64,000 nucleotides of DNA from Thalassia testudinum (lineage: Eukaryota; Streptophyta; Magnoliopsida; Alismatales; Hydrocharitaceae): assembly GCA_037157565.1 (NCBI GenBank), contig JAZHRO010000013.1, positions 117,256,001-117,320,000 on the forward strand, given 5' to 3'. Below the pieces are notes generated by a model, which searched no databases, had not been told where the DNA came from, and saw nothing but the letters and a program-made list of their open reading frames with translations. Positions 22,554 through 32,942 of this stretch are shown one piece after another. Every line of letters begins with the position of its first letter. Position 1 is the stretch's first letter. The position numbers and the translations under genes are program-made.

Positions 22554-22558
22554 CCTCA
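22554..22558 (+). repeat. Target site duplication of B, right copy
   Basis: CCTCA is identical to 5419-5423. Confidence 0.95.
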
Positions 22559-23768
22559 CCTCCAGGAACACACTCCACCCTACCACTGCCACTCCAGCCC
22601 TCCACAACCACCCCCCGACCAGCCCACCATCTCCGGCCACAGGTTGACCTAGGCACGCACGCCTAGGCCGACCTGCGGCCTGCAACACTGCCCACCGCCT
22701 TCGCCGTGCCACGGCGAAGGTCTCTATCTATTCTGATTTGGCCGAGAGGCGCGTTTTGTGTACGACAGGATTCGAGCCGCTGCCGCCATGGACGACCTCT
22801 GATGAAGCTCCCACGAAGCTCCAGGCACCCGGTCTTCCAGACTACAGGTGCTGCATACTAGCGCAAGTGTCGCAAGGTGAACAAGTCCAGCCAAGGAGCG
22901 CTAGCAGAGCCAGCAGCTGCGGGGCAATCGCACAACGAGGCTTCTGCAGGCACGCGTGAAGGCGAGACCAGATAGTCCCACATCGTGGGATTACAACTGT
23001 CAGGTACCATATAAGTTGTTTTTGCGCTTTACTCTTATCGCCTCAGTAAGCACAGGGGTGAGGTCCCTCACTGACCCCACCCGCCTCGTCCGCGGCCTGA
23101 CCACGCGGACCTGGCGGATCCGACCCGACCTAGACCTACGCACTCCTCGCGCATCACACACCTGCAGGTGCACCTGGTCCCGGGTACGATCCGACCCGAT
23201 TGAGACTGTGGCTCTGGTAGAGCGGTTAGAGTGAATTTCTTGAGAAAGAGACACGCGCAGGTAGAGGGAGAAGGGTTAGGTTTTGTTCCTGTGCAGGCAG
23301 GCTGATCGCAGGAGAAGGACTTGGCCGCTGCAGAAGAAGGAAAAGCAAGCCAAAGAAGAAGAAGGCAACGAAGAGAGGAGAAGCAAGACAGAAGAAGAAG
23401 AAAGAAAGAAGTCTTCGCAGAGTAGAAGAAGAAGGACAAGGGAAGATTGCAAAGAGATCAGAAAGGCAAAGCAGAAGAAGGAAAAGAGAAAGAAAGATCA
23501 CATTTAAGACGTCTGATACATAAATCAGATGTCTAATTCTATTTTTTTTTACATCTTTCTTAAAAACTCTTGGAATCAATTATATTTGCATTTAACAGTT
23601 GTATTCTTGGGTTTTACAAAGTATTGAGTTTGCTCCCTGTGTTCGACCTCGGATACTCTAGTTGTTCGAGTAATAAAATTATTTATATTTGTTTAAACGT
23701 TTTGTCGGTGCTACTGCAACGTAATACGCCTTTAAATCCGCACAAAAACGTTGACAACAATGAGCAAC
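22559..23768 (+). mobile_element. Element A: 3' LTR, right part
   Basis: This is the continuation of the A LTR after B, with the same order of blocks as the D LTR (C-rich part, AAG-rich purine part, then TTGCTCCCTGNGTTCGACCTCGG near the end). The exact end is uncertain, either at 23759 (CAACA) or up to about 23768. The window does not show the other end of A, so its duplication cannot be tested. Small frames at 22738-23507 lie in low-complexity LTR sequence and are not supported as genes. Confidence 0.8.
23507..23534 (+). other. Element A LTR: AGACGTCTGAT hairpin
   Basis: AGACGTCTGAT (23507-23517) pairs with ATCAGATGTCT (23524-23534) with one G-T type pair. D has an 11-bp perfect version at 48743-48768. 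The motif AGACGTCTGA is also the repeated unit in the LTRs of copia G. Confidence 0.55.
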
Positions 23769-23827
23769 AGATTGCCCTTCAACATATGTGCCGACAGAAG
23801 ACTTTGACTTCATTCTGGACAACTAAG

Positions 23828-23838
23828 ATCTGATACCA
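23828..23838 (-). promoter_or_regulatory. Element H: PBS (initiator tRNA-Met type)
   Basis: On minus, TGGTATCAG followed by AT, against the usual TGGTATCAGAGC of Ty1/copia. Confidence 0.6.
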
Positions 23839-24404
23839 AGAAGGATGCTAGTAATATCTTGTGGATTGCAACTAAATACTAGAGGGGAGGGGTGAATAGT
23901 ATTGCTTTAAAAATATATGCATAGATCAAAATAAAGCAACAAGAATTCAAGCACAAGTACACCTGATTTATAGTGGAAACCCAATCTGGGTGAAAACCAC
24001 TACCTAAGCCTCCCAGCTTAGGATTTTTCTAACTAGGCACCGCTAGTCAATCCACTAATGTACAACTTGAATGAGGGTGACACAACCTCTTACAACCACT
24101 TCTCTTTTATCCTGAAGAGAAGCAAAAACAACAAGGATCTTCCAAACAGACTTGGAATCCGCAAATCAAAAACAACAAAATAGTATGACAAGAATATGAA
24201 TTCTATGGAACCTCAATAAATGATCAAACCAATTTTTCGCAGAGGTTTGAGGTGTCGTGCTTTGTGAAGAGCGTGAAGAACAGGGCATGAAAGCCTTTCG
24301 AAATAAGCATGAGATGCTCTATTTTTGAATGGCATTTCTATTTAAAAGTTGTAAAGGAATGGGCTACGAGTGACCTCTATTTATACAAAAGGTTTTGCCT
24401 GAAT

Positions 24405-24625
24405 AGGAAATAAATTGGTCGATCAATTAAGGTTAATTGGTCGATTAAAAGGCAATTTGGTCGATCAATTAATAAGGTTAGTCGAACATTGATTGATCGA
24501 TCAATTAGCTTGGTTTGTTGATCAAGAGGATTTTTCTAAACTTCCTAAAATGGGTTGATTTAATCGGTCAATTAATTAGGTTAGTTGATCATTTAAATAG
24601 TTTGGTCTATCAATAACTCTAAAAG
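24405..24625 (-). repeat. H U3: dispersed TCGATCAATTA motif array
   Basis: Variants of TTGGTCGATCAATTAA recur about eight times in about 220 bp, just upstream (on minus) of the TATA box at 24378-24385. The core TCGATCAATT is partly palindromic (GATC). A promoter-enhancer array is a reasonable inference. Confidence 0.6.
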
Positions 24626-24842
24626 TTTGTTTTTGAAGAAAGATGTACAAAAATTCGTATTTGAGTTTTATTTGAGGTTCCTTACAATAATATCCTAGAC
24701 TCAAATAAATGAAAAAAGACGCACATCAGCAACTATCTTCTCTTGTCTTGAAAGATGCTTTGATACTTTAATCCAAGATAGTCTTGAAATGTTAGTCTAG
24801 TAATAAACATAATTTTGGTGTATCAAAATAGAGGTGCTTACA

Positions 24843-25780
24843 TCTTTCTCCCTACTTTTCTTTTTATGGGGTCAACACAAGGACGAACTCAGTGTATATC
24901 TCCCTGGATTATTCTACTTCTCTGCTTCTTCCTAGGTATTTGGAATTAAACATGCATTTTTGTTAGCTGGGTTTTGGACAACCAGTCGATGGGCTATTAC
25001 CACCGGCAACTTGCCAGCCATACTCGTCCGGTGAAGTGTGGCTTATATATATGTATATTTTCTATTTCTTTTTCTTTTCTTTTTGTATATTTTTCTATTA
25101 TTTTCTTTTTTTTCTAAGTAGGTGGCTTCCTTGATCTAAGATTTACCTAAAGGTAGTAGGAAGAGAATGGTCATGTGGTTGGGCTCTAGACAATAGACCG
25201 ATGAGCTGTTACCATTGACAACTTGCCAGCCATATCACCCTACAAGGTTCATTAGCTACCCAATTTTTGCTAAAATCGTCGAAAGGTGAGTAAGTCTAAA
25301 TAGCGTGTAGATGCTTAGACTTAAAGTCCCCTCAAATCAGTGGCCAAGTTGATAAGTCATGTGCTTATCATCCAAACTTATTTAACCAATTTGAAATGAA
25401 TTTTCAAATGGCGAGGACTCGAGAAAGCTCGAAGACCTAAAGGGTCTAACTGTTTAGGTCCTACTATAGTATTTCCTAAGGTTGAAAATTTCTAAAGCCC
25501 AAATTTTCTTTTTTTAATTCAATTTTTTTTAGTAGAAAGGAGAAATAAGGAAAATTTACAAGAAATCCATAGGCAGATAACATGATTCAATAAATGAATT
25601 CACCCCCCAATGCCTAACTCATGCAATGTCCTCATTGAAAATAAAAGGTATGAGAAAAGGACAGAATGGAAAAATATCACTTGTATTCCATGATGCTCTG
25701 GTTAGCTTTGAGTCAGACTATACAAGTGATGAGTTTAATACCACCAAGTGGGTGATGTCTAGCTGAAGAAGTTAGATTAA
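24843..25780 (-). other. Element F: 3' non-coding region (old Athila copy)
   Basis: This is non-coding sequence downstream of the F pol on minus. It contains the conserved motif at 25600-25638 and two copies of a block ending CAACTTGCCAGCCATA (about 24966-25023 and 25180-25236). Those copies correspond in position to the repeat modules of A and E. No ORF is present. Confidence 0.55.
25600..25638 (-). promoter_or_regulatory. Element F: conserved upstream polypurine-like motif
   Basis: On minus: GAGGACATTGCATGAG, then TTAGGCATTGGGGGGTG. It is slightly decayed relative to A, B, C and E. Confidence 0.5.
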
Positions 25781-25789
25781 GGTCAAAGT

Positions 25790-27448
25790 AACCTTGTTTG
25801 AGACAGGTTCTAGAATAATGCAGTCAACATAAGGTTTCAGATGTTGTCCATTGACCTTAAAAGAATTACCCATCTTTGGGTCAGAAATCTCAACGACCCC
25901 ATTTAGGAATATTCGATCGATGATGAATGGGCCATTCCACTTCGACCTAAGTTTGCCGGGAAAGAGCTTAAGTCGAAAATCAAATAGCCAAACTTTTTGG
26001 TTCTCTTAAAGCTCTTATGAGAAATCAGCTGGTCATGAAGAGCTTTGGTCCTAACCTTATAGATCTTGGCATTCTCATATGCATCATTTTTAGCTTCCTG
26101 GTCTTTCTGGCTAGACTTAAATCAAAGTTGCATTTCTTGATTGCCTAGAATGCCCAATGTTCAATCTCTACACGTAAGTGGCATGTCATTCCATACACCG
26201 ACGAAATGGTGACATGCCGATAGGTGTTTTGTATGCCGTACGGTAGGCCTAAAGAGCGTCATAATGCTTTTGAGTCTAGTCTTTCCTATCAGGCCTAACT
26301 ATCTTCTACAGCATGGTCATGATCTCTAGATTGGAGATCTTAGCTTGTCCACTTGTCTGGGATTGGTAAGGTGCGAAAATTCTGTGATTCACCCCGTATT
26401 TTTCCAATAAATTATGGAACTGGGCATTGGTGAAGTGAGTACCACCATCATTGATGATGGCCCTCAAAATCCAGAACCGACTAAAGATATTCTTTCTGAC
26501 AAAATCAATGACCACATTGTGGTCACTGGTTTGGGTGGGAATAGCCTCAATCCTCTTGGACAAGTAGTCAACAACTACGACAATGTACTGGTGTCCAAAT
26601 GAAGGGAGGAAAGGTCTCATGAAATCGATGACCCAAACGTCGATGATTTTGACGGGAAGAATCAGGTTTAGCGGCATCATGTCTCTCTTGGCTATGCTCT
26701 CGAGTGCCTAGCATCGGAAGCACAATCTCGAGAATTTTTGGGCATCCTTAAATAAAGACAACTAATAAAATCCAGATTGCAAAATTTTTACTGCTGTCTT
26801 TTTCATGGAGAAATGTCCACCACAAGTAGATGCATGACAGAACTCAAGTATAGTTTGGAACTCATTCTCTGGAACACATCAGCGAATAATCTAATTAGAG
26901 TCGATGCAGTACAGTTCAAGGTCATCCTAAAAGTAATATTTAGCCTCAAATATAAGTCTATCCCATTGTTGCTTGATCCAATCCTGGGGGATTTGACCAA
27001 CGGCCAAATAATTTATCATGTCCACAAACCAAGGGGTTTAGACACCTGAAACTATAAGAATAGTCTCATCTAGAAAAGTATCAGTGATTGGAATATCCAA
27101 ACGAGATGAATCAATTAGCAGTCTCAAAAGATGATCAGCCACCACATTGTGCACCCAATTTGTCTTTAATTTCAAGATCGAATTCTTGAAGTAAAAGAAT
27201 CCATCGGATGAGCTGAGGTTTGGCATCCTTTTTAGCCAAGAGATGTCTTAAGGCTGAGTGGTTAGTATAGATTATAACATAAGATCCTAAGAGATAAACC
27301 CTGAATTTTTCCAATGCAAATACTATAGCTAGCAATTCATTTTCGGTAATGGTGTAGTTTTTCTAGGCCTCGTCCAAAGTTTTGCTAACAGAGTAGATGA
27401 TAGAGGGCTTCTTGTCTATTTTCTGACCAAAACAGACCCAACCACATA
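25790..27448 (-). pseudogene. Element F: decayed pol, integrase and RNase H part
   Basis: On the minus strand this carries the C-terminal part of an Athila-type pol, interrupted by E at 27448. It shows the integrase tail ([15 protein letters not shown], about 25930-25970), an integrase core fragment at 26306-26680 and an RNase H fragment at 27038-27335. Stops and frameshifts are frequent. The catalytic Glu of integrase is replaced by Lys (codon at 26339-26341), and the TDH motif of RNase H reads TNH. F is the oldest recognisable layer of the window and the host of E, H and S2. Confidence 0.9.
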
Positions 27449-27453
27449 ATTAG
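27449..27453 (+). repeat. Target site duplication of E, left copy
   Basis: ATTAG is repeated at 43022-43026. Confidence 0.85.
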
Positions 27454-27674
27454 TGATTAACCCATATTTGTGGGCTATTTAAGTATCTAAATGTCTAGAC
27501 GTTAAGTTAATTTTAACATTTAGATAGAATACATTAGGATGTAAATAAATTAATTCATATTTTTAGCTTAAGTACATAATTCATGCATTTAGAATTAACC
27601 TAGGGTTGCATACATTTTAATTAGTTAATTAATTGGTGCACTATTTTAATTAACATAGAACTTAAGGAGTTATG

Positions 27675-27682
27675 TATAAATA
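27675..27682 (+). promoter_or_regulatory. Element E LTR: TATA box
   Basis: TATAAATA in GTTATGTATAAATAACCC, conserved at 41339-41346 in the 3' LTR. Confidence 0.6.
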
Positions 27683-28726
27683 ACCCTAATTATTTTATTA
27701 TTTTATTCTTTTTCTCCTTTGCACAGGTAACTCCTCCAGCTCCGCCTCCTCCTGCGCATCATATTCATTCTACAGCGTTTTGAATTTCAAATCAGTGTGG
27801 CCGTGGCTACAAAAGGAGAAGGAAGAGCTGCCATTAAGGAGGAGGCCGCCACCCATTCCACCATTGTGCAGCATTCTACCACCCTGGGCCTCCACGGCCA
27901 AGCTCCATCATACTGTGGGCCGACGAGGTGGCAGACCGCCGCATCAAGAGGATGGACTTGACCACCATCATGCACAAGCTCCTTGAAGATAGCCTATTGT
28001 GAGTGCACTACTAATGCACGACTTGTTACCACCGTCGTCACCAGCATCCACCTCCATCTTCTTCCCCATTCTTTGTTTTTCCTCCACTCCACCAAAAGGA
28101 ACCCAAAAACCTCGCCACACCCGCTGCAGCACAAAGAGCTGCAACTCCTCCTGTTCGCACCTCAACCTTGCCAAGCGTGCCTGCCTTCCGCGCGCCTTCA
28201 CCCCAGCTGCCCCTGACTCCATCAGACCACACTCGCAAGCCCTTGCGGCCTACAAACCGCCCTCCAGCAGTGCCTGCCACCCACCGCGCGCCCTCACTTC
28301 ACCTCCAGCGCACATGCCAACACCGAGCGCCATATGCTCAAGTGCACCTTCACCAGCACCACCACACACCCTCACTTCATCCCTAGTGCACCCTGCAAAG
28401 CGCCCCAACCACCGCACACCCGCATCTCCTTGCCTTCACTAGAACCTCCAGCACCCTCGCCTAGCCACCTGCACATTCCACGCTCTCACCCTAGTGCCCT
28501 CGCCCACGCCATCAGACCACTACTCTAGCGCCTCCCTGTAGCACCTGCAGCGGCGCCAACAGAACCACCACGCACGTCTGTGTGCCCTGTAGAGCCCGCG
28601 CATCCATGTGCCCACACCCCGTGCGTGCCTGCAGTGCCCCCAGCACCCGTGTGCGCTGCCTTCCTTGCGCCTGCATCAAGTGCGGCCAGCAACAGCCTCC
28701 TCCACTGCCGCCACTTCTTTCCTCTG

Positions 28727-28731
28727 GCAGG
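28727..28731 (+). repeat. Target site duplication of S1, left copy
   Basis: GCAGG is repeated at 31020-31024. The uninterrupted site is visible in the other E LTR at 42380-42384. Confidence 0.95.
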
Positions 28732-31019
28732 TGATAGCGAAAACACGCGGTTTGTTAATTAGGTCGTTGTAACGCGTAAATCCGCTTTCGCTCTTAAATT
28801 TATAATCCTAGATAGGGAAGTATCTAGGGTCGTCCAAGGAGGCAATATGGTTGCAAAATTGATTCTCTTGCTTGGAATATATCTCAACTTTCTTTTTGGT
28901 AATTTTCAATATACCATTTTTTTTTATTTTTGAACTAAGGCAACATGCGAACTGATGGCGGGAAAAGTGTTTACACTTCCAATTAAGTAAACAACTCTAA
29001 AGTAGCAAGTAGAGCCTCTCCCTAAGCTCACTCTAGGCAAGTGGAGACCTAGAATAATTAGGGAGAGGAAGTAAAGAATGCTAAAAATAAGCAAATAGAA
29101 ATGCAAACAAGATATGCGAAGAAGGCAACTAGATAATTGATAAAGTGTTTAACAAAAATGCCTAGTAGAGGAATGCTTCTACTACTAGATAATTGAAGTA
29201 AAAGAAAACACAAATCCTCTAAATAGATGGTGAAGAAGAGGGCTTCTTGCTCCAAGGTTGGTGGCTCCCAAGCTTGAAAAGAATCCTTCAACTCCTTCCT
29301 TGCAGAACTCCGCCAAGGTGATGACCTCCAAGGCAAGCCCTAAGGGGGCGTGCCCTAAGTTTCTCCCCAAGGGTGGACGTCCACCCTAAGCTTTTCTCCT
29401 TTGCCTGGCCGTCCTCCTTGAAGTGGGAGAGTCCTCCTCCTTGGCATGGCTCAAGTTGAAGAGAGTGGGGAGAAGAAGGCACCAAAAGGGTTGGTGATGT
29501 GCCCCTTTAATCTCCTTCTCTACTCCTTCTTCTTGGCCGTAGGTATAGGTGGTTTAGGTAGAAAATATACTAAGGGAGGATGCCCAGAAATGGTGGTAGG
29601 TGGTGGCTTTTTATAGAATAGGAGGGGGGCTATGGTGACCTTTGAAATGGATGGCCAAGATGAGTTGATGGAGGTGGTTGGAGATCCCACGGCCAAGGAG
29701 AGTTGGAGCCACCTTAAAGGGCACCAAGGGGTAGTTATGGGTGTTTACACCCTTTGGTGTTGGCGCCAAAATGGGCATTCTAGAAGGTCATTAGGTGGCG
29801 CCACCTTAAGGTTCTAGAAGGGGGGGTATGTGGATGGCTAGGATGGCATATGTGGGTAGGTGTAGGGTGGATTAAGGGGCTGAAAGTGGCGCCAATATAG
29901 AGGTGGTTAGGGGTGGTTTTTGGTGCCAACTTGAAGTGTCTTTTGGTGGAGATAATGGGGTGAAGGGATGGCTAGGAGGTGGCGCCAACTTAAGTAGGGT
30001 AGCTAGCTTAGGTAGGCTTGAGTTGGTGGAGCTAGCTAGGGTTGATTTTTAAGGTAATGGATGGCCAAGGAGCTGGTTGTTGGCTAAGCTAAGCTAAGCT
30101 AAGATAAGATAGGCTAGCTTAGCTAATGGAGGAGTAGAGGAGAAGGTGTTGGAGCTAGGGTTTGGAGGGAGGAGCTGAGGAGGAGAAGTCTGGAGCTGGA
30201 GCTGGAGCTGGCTGCTGCTGAAGAGGCTGGCATGGGGCTACTCTAGCTGGCTTAGCTTTCTAGTTCTTTGCTAGTTGCTAAGCCAAGCTAAAGTGAGCTA
30301 GCTTCTACCAAATAAGCTGAGGTGAGCTAGGTCTGGTGCTCCCGAGGAGAATCAAGCTGGTTGAGGCAGCTAAGGTAGCTTAGCTTAACTGAGTTGAGCT
30401 AAGCTAAGTCCCTGGGAGTTGGACTTGAGCTTCCTGAGCTGGGATGAATTCTTCTTCAGCTGGCTGAAGCTGAGTGGAGCTGGATGTAGCTGGATCTGAG
30501 CTAGGGTGAACTCCTATCAACTTAGCTGAGCTAGCTAGAGCTCCCTGTTGACTAGTGGGAGCTGAGATGAGCTTGACTCAGCTAAGTTGAGCTGGATCTG
30601 AGCTGACTTGAACTAGGGTGAGCTAAGGTGAACTCTCTTGAGCTGCCATCTAGCTGAGATTAGCTGAATGGAGCTGGGATGAGCTAGCCCTAGTTCAAGT
30701 AAGCTAGGTTCCAGCTGCGGTGAGCTGGATCAACCTGAGGTGAGCTGGATTAAGCTGAGGTGAGCTGGATTAGGCTGAGTTCCAGCTAGTCTGAGCTTCT
30801 CCTTCACCATTTGCCTTCTTGAGTGCTAGGGTTTTAGGGATCTATATATCTGTACATCCCTAACACTCACAAAAACATATTAAAAAGACAATAAAAAATG
30901 CAATGCATGCCTAACCTATTTTATGCCTAAATTCAGCCCAAAAACCCATTTGCGGAGTAAAATCCTAAGAGCTAGGTTTGTTTTAATGCATAAGAATGAT
31001 GATAAACTGGCGTTTATCA
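28732..31019 (-). mobile_element. S1: solo LTR of the C family
   Basis: This is a 2288-bp LTR in minus orientation, reading TGATAAACGCCAG...GCTATCA on minus, like the 5' LTR of C. It is flanked on both sides by GCAGG with no interior sequence, as expected after recombination between two LTRs. A TATAAAAAG box lies on minus at 29607-29615, and an AGCT-rich tract spans about 30060-30800. GTCGTTGTA at 28763-28771 is the U5 tRNA-Asp-like stretch. Confidence 0.95.
30060..30800 (-). repeat. S1 U3: AGCT-rich array
   Basis: AGCT recurs every few to about 15 bases over about 740 bp (GAGCTGGA, GAGCTAAG and similar). C (55325-56010) and S2 (45780-46460) have the same tract upstream of their TATA boxes. 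Confidence 0.8.
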
Positions 31020-31024
31020 GCAGG
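31020..31024 (+). repeat. Target site duplication of S1, right copy
   Basis: GCAGG, identical to 28727-28731. Confidence 0.95.
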
Positions 31025-31637
31025 CCGGCTCCGGCCATCTCACGATGCACCACCACCATCACCGCAAAGGCCTCGCTTCAGCCAACCTCTTGTAGGGGTA
31101 GCTCCTCGAATGAGCCTCTCTCCCATGTGTAAGGAGGAGAGAGGTATAATCCTCTGTTTCTATTTGCATTTCTGTTTACATTTCATGCCATTGCCACAAA
31201 ATGAATTTTGATTTATGGTTATTTTATTGTGGTGAATTTATGCCTTAATGCTCATGCTTCTAGATAATTGTTAACCTTGTTATTCATCTCTATGTGCATT
31301 GAATTTAATTTTGAATGACTTCTTCATATGCATGCAAGTGAATAGTACATGGCATACTCTTGCACATGTATAATTTTCTCATGTATAAATTTATGGTTTA
31401 CTTTGAGAGCTATACAGGCATTGTTTCATCTGGCGAATAGTTTAGTGAACTTGATTTTGACCTAATTGCAAGTTTAACTAAGTCATTGCCTCCCTGTAGA
31501 CACGATCCGCTCTTCTGTGAGTGGTTTAATTTTAATTTTAATTTTAATTATTTTGTTAAGTGATTTTCCACCACTTTGATCTTACAATGACAAATCATCT
31601 TAATATGTTATTCGAAAGCAAAAATCATCTTATCAAA

Positions 31638-31655
31638 TGGCACCATTGCTGGGGA
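31638..31655 (+). promoter_or_regulatory. Element E: decayed PBS for tRNA-Asp
   Basis: TGGCACCATTGCTGGGGA differs at three positions from the perfect tRNA-Asp PBS of B and D, all C-to-T or G-to-A changes. It lies 2 nt after the LTR end. A U5 stretch TTACAATGAC at 31582-31591 resembles the second tRNA contact. Confidence 0.8.
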
Positions 31656-32942
31656 GGCAATAGGCTTAAATAAATCGCATTCATTCATTTATTCGTTCGA
31701 TTTAAATTTTGAATCATATTTAACTCTCAATTTTTTTTTTTGATGTGAGTGCAATGATCTGTGACACAATTCTGCGACTCGCAATCACACCAACCATAGT
31801 GAAAGGCGACCCTTGACGTAGCCAGAGGATAAATTGTTCGAGCTACCTTGTAAGGAACTAGATCGCTAAGAGGGGAAGGACGAGGACGCGACGATCATCT
31901 TTGCACATTTAGTCACTGATTTGATTAGAATAAGATTAAGACTTTAGACTTAATTTTTCATTACACATTTGGTTTGAAACCCTTGTTCTGGGGTATAGTT
32001 GAGGGGTTTGTTCCCTGATTTTGTTTTAGGCCTATGTTGGATAATTTTTAGGAGCCTATTCCCTTTTCTTTAGATTTAGGTTTTTAATTTACTTTGTGGA
32101 TTGTTTACCTTTAATTTGCTTGTGCATAAGTAGTTAAAAGAAAACTAAAACAAAAAAACATGAGCTACTTGCTAGAAGCTACTTGCTCTTAGGTCGAATC
32201 ATTTAGGACTGAATGAGCAGCATCTAGATCTAATTCTTGTCTTGCATATTGAATGAAGAATGCTGGAATCAGCTATGCACTTCTAACTTTGCATTTCCAC
32301 TTGTCATACAATTGCATTTGGATTAATTTCAAGACCACCTAATATGTATTGAATAGATCTAACAAGTGGTCACATATTTTGTAGAAAAATGACTAATTAA
32401 AGGAGGGACATTTTAAAAACCAAGGATTTGATTTTCAAACTTGGCATGCGATTCAAAATTCAAAATCTTTTGCGGTGTATGCACACTTATATCTCATGCA
32501 CCATAGCATGCTTTTAGGCACTCCTTAGGTTTGGAAATACTAGGACAAGAGCCCTCCTATCGTTGGATTTTGAAGTGTTGAGAACTTGAGATCAAAGGTT
32601 TTGTAACTCCAAAGAGGGGGATACTCTGTCACGGATTTTTGGGGGTAGTTGAGAAGCACCGCGAAAGCACAACTTCAAAAGAAGGCTTAGGCCTACTTGC
32701 ATCATCGATCTTCCATCTTTGGAGGTGCTCTACCATTTTAGATTTAGGGAAGAACACCTAAGCTCCAACTAGGTCTTCTTAGGCGATCCGTAGGTCGACA
32801 AGTAGGCGTGTAATTGTTTTGATAACCTGATTTGTCACCTACAAGTAGACTTAAAATCTCAAAAGCCTAATTGATAAAAGAATAAAAAGTCCTTTTTGAA
32901 TTGTGTTTTGCTTGGGGAATTCTGATTGAGGTGTGAGTTAGA
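31656..32942 (+). other. Element E: leader region
   Basis: This is 1.3 kb between PBS and the ORF. I see no gene and no clear structure beyond T-rich runs (31726-31742). Confidence 0.5.

Larger units (their letters stand above)
23769..24842 (-). mobile_element. Element H: truncated Ty1/copia (PBS and 5' LTR, minus)
   Basis: On minus, an LTR of about 1 kb starts TGTAAGCACC at 24842 and ends near 23846. It is followed by TGGTATCAG (23830-23838), the initiator-Met-type PBS of copia elements, and about 60 nt of interior before element A. TATAAATA on minus at 24378-24385 is the likely TATA box. A probably inserted into H and displaced the rest of H beyond the left edge. Confidence 0.65.
27454..31635 (+). 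mobile_element. Element E: 5' LTR (contains solo LTR S1)
   Basis: Starts TGATTAACCCATATTTGTGGG and ends CTTATCA before the PBS. The stretch 28030-28730 is C-rich, with degenerate CACC/CAGC repeats that create long proline-rich frames in several phases. Their presence in the 3' LTR with altered frames argues against coding. S1 is inserted at 28732. Confidence 0.9.

Noticed and set aside
27999..28442. Proline-rich reading frames in the E LTR (also 41683-42102)
   Set aside because: They arise in several phases from C-rich degenerate repeats, and the two LTR copies do not keep the same frame.
30060..30800. Satellite DNA or simple tandem repeat
   Set aside because: AGCT spacing is irregular with no fixed period, and the tract has fixed ends inside a defined LTR.
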